A stretch of DNA of 42,447 nucleotides from contig URSD01000023.1 in assembly GCA_900550395.1 (NCBI GenBank), forward strand, positions 1 through 42,447, given 5' to 3'. Below the pieces are notes generated by a model. That model saw only the letters and a program-made list of their open reading frames with translations, made no database searches and was not told where the DNA came from. Origin of the DNA: an uncultured Porphyromonadaceae bacterium (GTDB lineage: Bacteria > Bacteroidota > Bacteroidia > Bacteroidales > Muribaculaceae). Shown piece by piece: positions 8,198 to 16,739 of this stretch. A program made the position numbers and the translations under genes. Each line of letters starts with the position of its first letter. The first letter of the stretch is position 1.

Positions 8198-8205
8198 CAA
8201 AGGTA
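8198..8205 (-). promoter_or_regulatory. -7 box of the small-protein pair
   Basis: Read leftward the sequence is TACCTTTG followed by C, a perfect TAnnTTTG match 27 nt upstream of the ATG at 8170. It decides the start choice for that gene. The -33 region is not convincing. Confidence 0.5.
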
Positions 8206-8307
8206 GTGACAGCCATGTGCCGATTCAGAACACACCTTTGTGAATAAAAGTTAATAAAGCAAATTTGCCCTATATTGAGCAATTTTGTGTTAAAAAATAT
8301 TAATAAA

Positions 8308-8338
8308 TTGGGGGGGGTAAAAATTATGGTTAAATTTG
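8308..8338 (+). promoter_or_regulatory. Promoter of the susCDEF operon with a G8 tract in the spacer
   Basis: A -33 TTG (8308-8310) and a -7 TAAATTTG (8331-8338) are separated by 20 nt, the usual Bacteroidetes spacing. The spacer starts with an uninterrupted G run (8310-8317, eight G). Transcription should start near 8345, leaving an untranslated leader of about 85 nt before the susC ATG at 8431. Confidence 0.65.
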
Positions 8339-8430
8339 TCGCAGATAAAGGGCGGCATGTCTAATACCGTAGCCGTCCGGTGTAGAGAAATAGAGATTAT
8401 TAATACATACAACTATCAATTTTCATTTGC

Positions 8431-11400
8431 ATGAAGTACATTTGTTTCCAAATGACTCGGAAAGCTTGGCTTGTGCTTACATTAGTGCTTTGCCTCGCAT
8501 TCCCCGCTTTGGCGCAGACGCACGTCGTCACAGGCACAGTCTATGAGCCTGAGGGCGATCCTGCCATTGGCGCCAGCGTCACGCTCAAGGGTCAGACCAC
8601 GGGCGTAGCCACGGACATCGACGGCAACTACCGCATCGAAGCGCCCGCCAACGGCGTCCTCGTATTCTCCTACATCGGCTGCGAGCCGCAGGAGGTGGCT
8701 ATCAACGGCAGAAACACCATCAACGTGAATCTCAAGACCAACGCCGTAGCCATGAACGAGCTCGTTGTCGTGGGCTACGGTGTCGTGAAGAAGAGCGACG
8801 CTACTGGTTCCGTATCGGTGGTTAAGCCCGACGAAATCGAGGCCGGCCTGGCAACATCGGCCCAGGACCTGCTGGTAGGCGCAAGCCCCGGCGTGGTCGT
8901 CACCACCGACGGCGGTAACCCCGCAGGCGGCGCCGACATCATCATCCGCGGCGGCGCTTCGCTGGCTGCCTCCAACAAGCCTCTTATAGTCATCGACGGC
9001 GTGCCCATGGAGAACCAGAGCGTCAAGGGCTCCAGCAACCCCCTCGGCCTCATCTCGCCCGAGAACATCGAGAGCATGACTATCCTGAAGGATGCTTCCG
9101 CAACCGCTATTTATGGTTCGCGCGCGAGCAACGGTGTCATCATCATCACCACCAAGAAGGGACAAAGCGGCAAACCGCAGATCAACTTCACGGCCAACAT
9201 GTACGTCAACACCGCCCGCAAGACCCTCGACATGATGGACGGCAACACCTTCGCCAACTATGTCACCGCGCTTTACGGCCCCGACTCGAAGCCCGTGTCA
9301 TCGCTCGGCGTGGACGGCACCATCTACAACACCAACTGGCAGGACGAAGTGCTCCGCACCTCCGTCAGCTCCGACTACTCGCTGAGCGTAGGCGGCACGG
9401 CAGGCAAAGTGCCTTACCGCGCATCGCTGAGCTACACCAACAACAACGGTATCATCAAGACCACCGCCATGGACCGCGCCGCCCTCAGTCTGAGCGTGAC
9501 TCCGACCTTCTTCGATGACCTGCTCAGCGTAAACGCCAACCTCAAGGGTGCCTACATCACCAACCGCTACCAGAAAGGCGTGCTCGGCGGAGCCGTAAGC
9601 TTCAACCCCACACTGCCCGTGTTCATGCCCGGCGGCAACAACCTCAACAACTACACCAGCTACGGCGCAGGCGGCGCACTTATCAGCGGCGACAACGGAG
9701 CGAGCATCAACACCATCCACTCGCTCAACCCCGTGGCAGAGCTTCAGGACTACAATTCCAATTCTAAGGTGTACCAGAGCATCGGCAACCTTCAGCTCGA
9801 CCTGAAGATGCCTTTCCTGCGCGAGCTCCGCGCCAACCTCAACCTCGCCTACGACTACAGCCACGGCGAGTGCACCAACTACGACAATCCCTTCTCGCCC
9901 GCAGCCTGGAAGTCGGGTCACTATGTGCCCGGAAGCGACAACATCGTACGCGACGGCTATACCACTCTTTACAAGGAGAACGAGGAGCGCTACAACCTGC
10001 TGCTCGACTTCTACCTCAACTACAACAAGGAATTCAAGGCCATCCGTTCCAGTCTTGACGTGACCGCCGGCTACTCCTGGCAGAAATTCAAATTCAAGGG
10101 CCACAACTACAGCTACGTGAACGCCCCAGGCCAGGAATTCGACCGCTACAAGCGCACGCCCACCGTCTACTACAGCAAGCCCTATCAGCTGCTCAGCTAC
10201 TTCGGCCGCGTGAACTACAGCTTCATGGACCGCTACCTGCTCACCGTCACGGTGCGCCGCGACGGCACCAGCCGCTTCAGCAAGGATACCCGCTGGGGCA
10301 CATTCCCCTCGGTAGCCTTAGGCTGGAAGCTCCTCGACGAAAGCTTCATGGAGGGCGCACGCTCGTTCATGAACGAACTGAAACTGCGCGCCGGCTACGG
10401 CATCACAGGTCAGCAGGACCTCGGCGAGGACTACCTCTACTTCTACCTGCCCGTGTTCAACCAGAGCACCAACATGAACCAGCAGTACGTGGGTCCTGAC
10501 GGCAAGCTCTACTACACCGTCATGCCCAACGCCTACAACGCAGCCCTGAAGTGGGAGGAAACACACACCTGGAACGCCGGCGTGGACTTCGCATTCCTCA
10601 ACAACCGCATCAACGGCAGCATCGACTTCTACAAGCGCAAGACCAAGGACCTGCTGACGATAGCCAACTATCCCATCGGCTCCAACCTCAGCAACCGCGG
10701 TCCGCAGAACCTCGGCGACCTCGAGAACATCGGCGTAGAGTTCAACCTCGTAACGCGTCCCGTAGTCACCAAGCAACTCACCTGGACCAGCAGCTTCAAC
10801 ATAGCCTGGAACAAGAACAAGGTTACCCGTCTGGCCGAAGGCGCCGACACCACCACCGGCAACATCGGTACCGCCGGCGATGTGCAGAAGCATCAGGAAG
10901 GCTTCCCCGCATTCTCCTTCTGGGTTTACGAGCAGGTCTACAATGCCGACGGCACCCCGGTGGAGGGCGTCTTCGTGGACCGCAACGGCGACGGTGAAAT
11001 CACTCCCGACGACCGCTATCTCTACCACTCCAAGGACCCGGCCGTAACCCTGAACTGGCAGAACACCGTCAGCTGGAAGAACTGGGACTTCGGCATCACC
11101 CTGCGCGGCAGCTTCGGCAACTGGATGTACAACAAGAACGAGGTCGACAACTGCTTCGCCAGCGTAACGGCTGTGCCGCCGCTGAGCAACCTGCTCGACA
11201 ACACCTACATCTGGCAGAGCACAAAGACCGACGCCATGCAGCTCAGCGACTACTTCGTGCGCAATGCCTCCTTCCTGCGCTGCGACAACATCACCGTGGG
11301 CTATACCTGGAAGGAACTCCTCAACAACGCCCTGCGTCTGCGCCTCTACGGCGCCGTGCAGAACCCATTCGTCATCACCAAGTACAAGGGTGTAGACCCC

Positions 11401-11478
11401 GAGGTGTTCTCCGGCATCGACTCAAGCGTGTATCCGCGCCCCATCACCTTCTCTCTCGGCGTAGTGGCAACATTCTAA
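8431..11478 (+). CDS. SusC/RagA-family TonB-dependent outer-membrane glycan transporter
   Basis: This 1015-residue beta-barrel should import oligosaccharides across the outer membrane together with its SusD partner, powered by TonB-ExbBD. Order of parts: signal peptide ending PALAQ (about residue 29); a carboxypeptidase-regulatory-like domain (about 30-115, VVTGTVYEPEGDPAIGASVTLKG); a TonB-box-like segment ELVVVGYG; the plug (about 120-240, including the SusC signature IYGSRASNGVIIITTKKG); the barrel, ending in a C-terminal Phe (VVATF). Length is typical. It leads a four-gene operon and has its own promoter. The substrate cannot be inferred because no hydrolase is in the operon. Confidence 0.96.
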   Translation: MKYICFQMTRKAWLVLTLVLCLAFPALAQTHVVTGTVYEPEGDPAIGASVTLKGQTTGVATDIDGNYRIEAPANGVLVFSYIGCEPQEVAINGRNTINVNLKTNAVAMNELVVVGYGVVKKSDATGSVSVVKPDEIEAGLATSAQDLLVGASPGVVVTTDGGNPAGGADIIIRGGASLAASNKPLIVIDGVPMENQSVKGSSNPLGLISPENIESMTILKDASATAIYGSRASNGVIIITTKKGQSGKPQINFTANMYVNTARKTLDMMDGNTFANYVTALYGPDSKPVSSLGVDGTIYNTNWQDEVLRTSVSSDYSLSVGGTAGKVPYRASLSYTNNNGIIKTTAMDRAALSLSVTPTFFDDLLSVNANLKGAYITNRYQKGVLGGAVSFNPTLPVFMPGGNNLNNYTSYGAGGALISGDNGASINTIHSLNPVAELQDYNSNSKVYQSIGNLQLDLKMPFLRELRANLNLAYDYSHGECTNYDNPFSPAAWKSGHYVPGSDNIVRDGYTTLYKENEERYNLLLDFYLNYNKEFKAIRSSLDVTAGYSWQKFKFKGHNYSYVNAPGQEFDRYKRTPTVYYSKPYQLLSYFGRVNYSFMDRYLLTVTVRRDGTSRFSKDTRWGTFPSVALGWKLLDESFMEGARSFMNELKLRAGYGITGQQDLGEDYLYFYLPVFNQSTNMNQQYVGPDGKLYYTVMPNAYNAALKWEETHTWNAGVDFAFLNNRINGSIDFYKRKTKDLLTIANYPIGSNLSNRGPQNLGDLENIGVEFNLVTRPVVTKQLTWTSSFNIAWNKNKVTRLAEGADTTTGNIGTAGDVQKHQEGFPAFSFWVYEQVYNADGTPVEGVFVDRNGDGEITPDDRYLYHSKDPAVTLNWQNTVSWKNWDFGITLRGSFGNWMYNKNEVDNCFASVTAVPPLSNLLDNTYIWQSTKTDAMQLSDYFVRNASFLRCDNITVGYTWKELLNNALRLRLYGAVQNPFVITKYKGVDPEVFSGIDSSVYPRPITFSLGVVATF

Positions 11479-11503
11479 ACTCTCTTAATACAGACATAAA
11501 AGT

Positions 11504-13054
11504 ATGAAACTATATAAATATGCAGCCATAGCCTGCCTGGGCCTGGGTCTTGCCACCGCTTCCTGCGCCGGCGACCTCGACGTCACCCCCGACGACCCCC
11601 AGACCAAGCTTGACATCACCACCACGGCAGAGTGGTACGGCTACCTTGGCAGCCTCTACGGCTCGCTCCTATATGAGGGCAACATTTCCTATCCCGGCAC
11701 CAACGGCGGCGACGGCGTGTTCATGCGCTGCCACTGGAACCTTCAGGAGCTCAGCGCCGACGGAGCCGTCATCATGAACGAATGGAACGACCCCGGCTAC
11801 CACGCCATCTTCGAGCACACCTGGTACGACAACAATCCCTGGACCTACCTGAGCTATGCCCGTGAGGCCGACATCGCCCGCAAGACGACCGTGTTCATCG
11901 AGCAGATAGCCAATGCCGGCGACCTCCTCACCGACGCCGAGAAGACGGCATTCACCGCCGAGGCCCGCGTGCTCCGTGCGTTCGCCTACTGGAACATGAT
12001 CGACCTCTTCGGTCACGGCCCCTGGGTTCCCGGCTCCTTAACCGGTTCCATACCTCCCACCTACGACCGCAAGCAGCTCTTCGACGCCACCGTGGCCGAC
12101 CTCACGGACGCCATTCCCTCCGTCCCCGTAGCCGCCGAGCAGACCTACGGCCGCGTGAGCCGCGAGGCTGCCTACATGCTGCTGGCAAAGCTCTACCTCA
12201 ACGCCGAGGTCTATACCGGCACTCCTATGTATGAGGAATGCGCCGCAGCCTGCAAGAAGGTTCTCGAAGGTGGCATGACTCTTGCCAAAGAGTACAAATA
12301 CCTCTTCTGCGGCAGCAACGACCGCTATGTAGGCAAGGGTGAGATACTCTGGGCCGCACCGCAGCAGGCCGGCACCATGGAGAGCTGGGGCGGTACGACC
12401 TACCTCTGCGCCGGCGCATATTGCTCGGCCATACCCAAGGATGTGCTCCTGCAGTGGGGCTGCGACATCTCTCCCTGGAACGGCCTCAAGGTCAAGCCCG
12501 AACTTATCAACTCTTTTGAGCCCGGCGACAAGCGCTACCTCTTCTACGGCGACGGCTTCAACAACAGCGTGGCCGACCTGGAGAGCTACGAGACTGAGGG
12601 CTATGTATGCTGCAAGTACCGCTACGTGAGCGAGGACAACTACGACAACGACCCGAACGTCGGACCGGTTGTGAAGAACTCCAGCGGCATGAACGACGCC
12701 GACTATCCCATCTTCCGCCTGGCCGACACCTACCTGATGCTGGCCGAGTGTGAGCTCAACGGCGTGAAGGACTGCAACGGCCTCTACTACTACAACGAGG
12801 TGCGCGACCGCGCAGGGCTGCCCAAGGTGGGCAGCTTCAGCAAGAGCGACCTGCTGCATGAGCGCCAGTGCGAACTCTACTGGGAAGGCCACCGCCGCAG
12901 CGACCTTATCCGCTTCGGCCTCTTCACCGGCAGCCAGTATCTCTGGAGCTGGAAGGGCGGCGAGGCAGCCGGCGCATCCATCGCCGACTTCCGTTCGGTC
13001 TACGCCATTCCCTATCAGTACGTAGCAACCGTAGGACAGAACCCGGGTTATTAA
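11504..13054 (+). CDS. SusD/RagB-family glycan-binding lipoprotein
   Basis: SusD proteins sit as a lid on SusC and capture glycan at the cell surface. This one has 516 residues, a lipobox (ATASC) after a short signal peptide, the N-terminal TPR-like helices (about 80-200, with EARVLRAFAYWNMIDLFG) and the conserved C-terminal segment LLHERQCELYWEGHRRSDLIRFG. Several aromatic residues in the middle region could stack on sugar. It begins 25 nt after susC and is clearly in the same operon. Confidence 0.96.
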   Translation: MKLYKYAAIACLGLGLATASCAGDLDVTPDDPQTKLDITTTAEWYGYLGSLYGSLLYEGNISYPGTNGGDGVFMRCHWNLQELSADGAVIMNEWNDPGYHAIFEHTWYDNNPWTYLSYAREADIARKTTVFIEQIANAGDLLTDAEKTAFTAEARVLRAFAYWNMIDLFGHGPWVPGSLTGSIPPTYDRKQLFDATVADLTDAIPSVPVAAEQTYGRVSREAAYMLLAKLYLNAEVYTGTPMYEECAAACKKVLEGGMTLAKEYKYLFCGSNDRYVGKGEILWAAPQQAGTMESWGGTTYLCAGAYCSAIPKDVLLQWGCDISPWNGLKVKPELINSFEPGDKRYLFYGDGFNNSVADLESYETEGYVCCKYRYVSEDNYDNDPNVGPVVKNSSGMNDADYPIFRLADTYLMLAECELNGVKDCNGLYYYNEVRDRAGLPKVGSFSKSDLLHERQCELYWEGHRRSDLIRFGLFTGSQYLWSWKGGEAAGASIADFRSVYAIPYQYVATVGQNPGY

Positions 13055-13144
13055 TTTTAAAAAGTTTATAGTTGATAGTTTATAGGTAAGAGGGAATTCT
13101 TCTTTGCCGACAGACGACGAGCTATATAAAAATAGATAACGATT

Positions 13145-14431
13145 ATGAAAAAAATCAGCATACTGATGGGCGCACTGGCCCTCGCCGGCGGTTTCGCATC
13201 CTGCTCCGACGACGACACCCCCGCGCTCAACATCCCCGAGAGCTTCGTGCTGAACACGCCTCCCATGGCCGACCAGTATTACGAGCTCGCCCCCGGCGGC
13301 ACCATAGCCCTGAGCTGCTCGCAGCCCGACTACGGCTTCGTGGCAGCCGCCACCTACGGCGTGGAAATGTCGCTCGACAAGAGCGAGGACAATGTCTATG
13401 CCATCGAGTCCAACGAGCCCTCGCAGGCCGCCTTCACCATCAACCAGGAAGCGGTGGCCATGGGTTTCTGCAAGCTGAACGGCATAGAGACAGTCGACCA
13501 GTGGAACGAACTCAATCCCGGCTACGCACCCATTTATATCCGTGCTACCGCCCAGCTTAACAAGGGCGGCGTAGGCCTGGTGAAGAGCAACTGGATCGAG
13601 CTCAAGAACGTCAAGCCCTACTTCGCAGTGCCTGCTCCCGGCTTTATTTACCTCATCGGCACACCTTCGGAATGGAGCATGCAACTTACCGAGACTCTGA
13701 AGAACTGGCGTCTCTATGAGGACGACAAGGCCATCGGCTCCAAGATCTATACCGGTGTGTTCAATATCCCCGCCGGCGACGTGCTCTTCCGCTTCTATTC
13801 CGAGCTCGACGGCAACTGGGACACCTTCAGCTACGGCCCCGCCAACAACCACAACGGCGACGCAGTGGCATCGGACGGTGCTTTCAACATCACCTGCGAG
13901 TTCAACGCCGACGGCGAGTTCACCGACGGCATCAAGGCCACGAAGGACAACTTCCACTTCCCGAACTGGGACGGCGGTCAGGTCACCATCATCGTAGACA
14001 TGAGCAAGGAGGACGCGATGACCGTCACCATGGTACGCGGCGAACACAAGCCCGTAGTCACCAACTACGCCTACATGGTGGGCAACAACGGCGGCTGGGT
14101 CGTTCCCGATGCCGAGTCGGTCTATGCTACCGACTGGCGTCTGACCGATGAAGGCGCCACCGGCATCTATACCGGCACCTTCCAGATGCCGGCCGACTTC
14201 GGCGGTGACGGCGACAAGCTCTACTGCCGCTTCTACGACGCACTCACAGGCTGGGGCGCCGCCAAATGGTCGGCAACCGCCGACGGCTCCAATGTCGATG
14301 CCTTCTCGGGCATAGCATTGCCCACCGTCACGGGCGAGGGATGCTTCGTGCTCGCCGGAGCCGCAGGCCACAGCGTCACCGTCAATCTTGACGCCAACAA
14401 CAACGAGGTCACATTCACCATCAACGACTAA
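13145..14431 (+). CDS. SusE-like surface glycan-binding lipoprotein
   Basis: This 428-residue predicted outer-surface lipoprotein has a lipobox (GFASC). The N-terminal Ig-like domain (about 25-140) carries the SusE hallmark IALSCSQPDYGFVAAATYGVEMSL. Two carbohydrate-binding-module-like domains follow (about 160-290 and 295-425), each beginning with a motif of the IYLIGTPSEW or AYMVGNNGGW type. By analogy with SusE these would bind glycan at the cell surface, not cleave it. It lies 90 nt after susD, and the gap carries AT-rich short direct repeats but no terminator. Confidence 0.88.
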   Translation: MKKISILMGALALAGGFASCSDDDTPALNIPESFVLNTPPMADQYYELAPGGTIALSCSQPDYGFVAAATYGVEMSLDKSEDNVYAIESNEPSQAAFTINQEAVAMGFCKLNGIETVDQWNELNPGYAPIYIRATAQLNKGGVGLVKSNWIELKNVKPYFAVPAPGFIYLIGTPSEWSMQLTETLKNWRLYEDDKAIGSKIYTGVFNIPAGDVLFRFYSELDGNWDTFSYGPANNHNGDAVASDGAFNITCEFNADGEFTDGIKATKDNFHFPNWDGGQVTIIVDMSKEDAMTVTMVRGEHKPVVTNYAYMVGNNGGWVVPDAESVYATDWRLTDEGATGIYTGTFQMPADFGGDGDKLYCRFYDALTGWGAAKWSATADGSNVDAFSGIALPTVTGEGCFVLAGAAGHSVTVNLDANNNEVTFTIND

Positions 14432-14437
14432 CGCTTT

Positions 14438-15811
14438 ATGAACAAACTGTATATTCTCTGCGCTCTCGGCATGGGCCTCGCATTCACCTCCTGCGACGAG
14501 GTGGAGGAGAGCCTGGCCAAGCCGCAGACCAACCCCCAGGAGGCACCCTTCGACGCCTCCGTCATAGCGGTAACTCCCGATGCGTCGCTCCTCAACCTCA
14601 TCGAGCTGAACGCACAGAACAAGCCCGCACAGCTGGCCGTCGCCACGCTCGGCGACACCGAGGGCTACACCCTGCGCCTGGCCGCACAGCTGGCAAAGAC
14701 CGAGGACTTCGCCGAGCCCGTAGCCATCGAAACCGAGAACGGCGCCGACGGCGTTGTCAGCGTATCGGCCGACGAGCTTCAGAATTTCTATTACGACAAG
14801 GTGACCCACGACCCCCGCGAGGGCAAGGCCTACGTGCGCTTCGCTGCCTATGCAGCCAAGGGTAGCTCGGAAGTGCGCATCGGCGGTCCGGACTTCTATT
14901 ACGGCCCCTACGAGCTGAGCATCAAGCCCTTCGATGCTGAAAAGGTAATCGAGGACAGCTACACGCTCAAAGTCGGCGACCAGGAGATACCTTTCGGCCA
15001 CACCGACGTAAGCCCCTACGACGACCCCGTGTTCAGCGTAGTGGCACAGGCCACGGACGGCGCCGAATGGCAGGTGGTATCGGCTACGGGTACGGTCTAC
15101 GGCCCGGCCGGCGCCACAGACGCCACCGGCGACCTTCTGGCCGACGCTCCGGCAGGCAAGTTCGGCATCAACGGTCCCGTGATGTTCTCCATCAACATGC
15201 TCACCGATACCTACGAGTACAAGCTGGCCTACGAGTGCATGTACACCCCGGGCGGCAGCAACGGCTGGAGCGCACCGGCATCGCAGATACTGACTACCGA
15301 CAACTACGACTACTACAGCGGCGTCGTAGTAATCGACGAGGCAGGCTTCAAGATGAACCCCGACAATGACTGGAAGGGCCACGACATGGGCGTGGGCGAG
15401 GCACTCACGGAGACGGCTCCGGGCGTTTACGAGGGCAGCCTCAACGGCGGCGGCAACATCACCGCCGGCGCGAAGGGTCTCTACTACGTGGAGTTCACCC
15501 TCAGCACCCGTGCCATCAAGATCAGCGCCATCAACACGCTGGGAGCCATCGGCGGCTTCAACGGCTGGGCCGCAAGCGAGCCGATGCTTCCCTCCGACGA
15601 CTTCCTGGTATGGACTTCGGCTCCTCTCGACTTCCCCGCCGACTGCGAATGGAAGATACGCGCCAACGACGGCTGGACCATCAACTGGGGCGATTCGCTC
15701 GACGCACTGAAGTTCAACGCCGGCAACATCATGACTAAGGATGCCGGCAAGTATGTCGTGACCGTTGACTTCTCGGCTGTGCCTTATGTTGCTACCCTGA
15801 CAGAGCAGTAA
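14438..15811 (+). CDS. SusF/SusE-like surface glycan-binding lipoprotein
   Basis: This 457-residue predicted lipoprotein (lipobox AFTSC) starts 6 nt after the preceding stop. The N-terminal half has a SusE/SusF-like Ig domain (LNLIELNAQNKPAQLAVATLG... YTLRLAAQLAKTEDF). The C-terminal half contains two CBM-like modules (about 265-365 and 365-457) with SNGWSAPASQ and GGFNGWAASEPML, the position where starch-binding SusF modules use Trp. It has no catalytic signature. It probably binds the same glycan as its three operon partners. Confidence 0.85.
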   Translation: MNKLYILCALGMGLAFTSCDEVEESLAKPQTNPQEAPFDASVIAVTPDASLLNLIELNAQNKPAQLAVATLGDTEGYTLRLAAQLAKTEDFAEPVAIETENGADGVVSVSADELQNFYYDKVTHDPREGKAYVRFAAYAAKGSSEVRIGGPDFYYGPYELSIKPFDAEKVIEDSYTLKVGDQEIPFGHTDVSPYDDPVFSVVAQATDGAEWQVVSATGTVYGPAGATDATGDLLADAPAGKFGINGPVMFSINMLTDTYEYKLAYECMYTPGGSNGWSAPASQILTTDNYDYYSGVVVIDEAGFKMNPDNDWKGHDMGVGEALTETAPGVYEGSLNGGGNITAGAKGLYYVEFTLSTRAIKISAINTLGAIGGFNGWAASEPMLPSDDFLVWTSAPLDFPADCEWKIRANDGWTINWGDSLDALKFNAGNIMTKDAGKYVVTVDFSAVPYVATLTEQ

Positions 15812-15835
15812 AGACTATAATTGCTAAATAAAATG

Positions 15836-15870
15836 CCGCCCGTGAGCCGAGTGCCCACGGGCGGTGTTTT
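15836..15870 (+). terminator. Rho-independent terminator of the susCDEF operon
   Basis: A 9-bp perfect stem, CCGCCCGTG (15836-15844) with CACGGGCGG (15856-15864), is followed by TGTTTTATTT. It lies 25 nt after the susF-like stop codon. Confidence 0.85.
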
Positions 15871-15962
15871 ATTTAGCGGTTTATAGTTTAGGGTTTAAGG
15901 TTTAGAGAATGGCTTAGAGGACTTGCCGGTGCCCCCTCGGTTGGGCTTATTTGGTGTGGTGC

Positions 15963-16070
15963 AACCCGCCATGCGGCGGGTTGATGCTGTTTTGCGTGCT
16001 TACCTCGGGTACGGCGCTATGCGCCTTAACCCGAGGCTAACCATATTTTACCCGCCATGCGGCGGGTAAA
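15963..16070. repeat. Cluster of three REP-like palindromes
   Basis: Three hairpins lie in a row. The first (15963-15982) is AACCCGCC-ATGC-GGCGGGTT. The second (16003-16036) is a two-part stem, CCTCGGGT/ACCCGAGG around GGCGC/GCGCC. The third (16047-16070) is TTTACCCGCC-ATGC-GGCGGGTAAA. The first and third share the core ACCCGCCATGCGGCGGGT. No gene is seen in the 330-bp gap (15812-16141) that holds them apart from the operon terminator. They resemble repetitive extragenic palindromes. Their number elsewhere in the genome cannot be known from here. Confidence 0.7.
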
Positions 16071-16141
16071 CACCTGATGTGCTGTTGGATAGTAGTGCTT
16101 GGCGGCAATCGGTATGTTGCCTTAATATGCCAAGGGTGCGT

Positions 16142-16594
16142 TCAGACGGCGAGGATCTGGTCGGCGTGCGTCTTGGTCTTGATCTGCTTGGGGGTGAAGA
16201 TGTGGGTGATGGTGCCGTCGGGACCGATAAGGAATGTGGTGCGCAGGGTGCCCATGTATTTGCGCCCGTACATGGACTTTTCGCCCCATACGCCCATGGC
16301 CTCCTGAAGGCGGTGGTCGGTGTCGGCAATGAGAGTGAAGGGCAGGTCGTGGGCGGCGATGAATTTCTGATGCGAGGCGGCCGGGTCGCTGCTGCCGCCT
16401 ACAATGCTGTAGCCTTTGGCGGCGAGGGCGTCGATGTTGTCGCGCAGCGAGCAAGCCTCGGCGGTGCATCCGGAGGTGTTGTCCTTGGGGTAGAAATAGA
16501 GTACGAGGTTGTGGCCGGCGAAGTCGGACAGTTTTACTTCCTTGCCGTTCTGGTCGGTGCCCAGCAGTTCGGGCGCTTTGTCTCCTATGTTCAT
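16142..16594 (-). CDS. bcp: Thioredoxin-dependent thiol peroxidase (Bcp/PrxQ-type peroxiredoxin)
   Basis: This 150-residue cytosolic peroxiredoxin reduces hydroperoxides using thioredoxin. It has the peroxidatic Cys in FYPKDNTSGCTAEAC (C43) and a resolving Cys five residues later (C48), the PrxQ/Bcp pattern. The start at 16594 (MNIGDKAPE) is where family similarity begins; the open frame continues upstream to 16864 but that part overlaps the divergent gene and is not conserved. A -7 promoter box lies 38 nt upstream. Confidence 0.93.
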   Translation of the reverse strand: MNIGDKAPELLGTDQNGKEVKLSDFAGHNLVLYFYPKDNTSGCTAEACSLRDNIDALAAKGYSIVGGSSDPAASHQKFIAAHDLPFTLIADTDHRLQEAMGVWGEKSMYGRKYMGTLRTTFLIGPDGTITHIFTPKQIKTKTHADQILAV

Positions 16595-16631
16595 AATTTT
16601 GCTGATAAGGGGTGATTCATCATTGAAACGC

Positions 16632-16639
16632 CAAAGATA
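16632..16639 (-). promoter_or_regulatory. -7 box of the thiol peroxidase gene
   Basis: Read leftward the sequence is TATCTTTG followed by G, matching TAnnTTTG, 38 nt upstream of the ATG at 16594. A TTG at the expected -33 position was not found. Confidence 0.4.
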
Positions 16640-16739
16640 CGAAAAAAGTGCGATGCTGCCGTTGATTCCGATAGAATTGCGGTTGAACAATCCGGAGCGT
16701 TTTTTCATTTGTTTTTGTATAAGGAATATAAATATAAAA

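Noticed and set aside
13060..13085. Short AT-rich direct repeats (GTTTATAG-type) between susD and susE, with a similar motif at 15878-15905
   Set aside because: Short, degenerate and compositionally simple; common filler in Bacteroidetes intergenic DNA and not enough to call a functional repeat.
12038..15382. Very long leftward open frame antisense to susD, susE and susF
   Set aside because: It is a shadow of GC-rich codon usage in the sense genes: composition is Val/Gly/Ala-rich with no domain pattern, and the sense strand has clear family matches.
15963..16070. CRISPR-like array
   Set aside because: Only two copies of a palindromic core with a different hairpin between them; no regular spacer length and no cas genes nearby.
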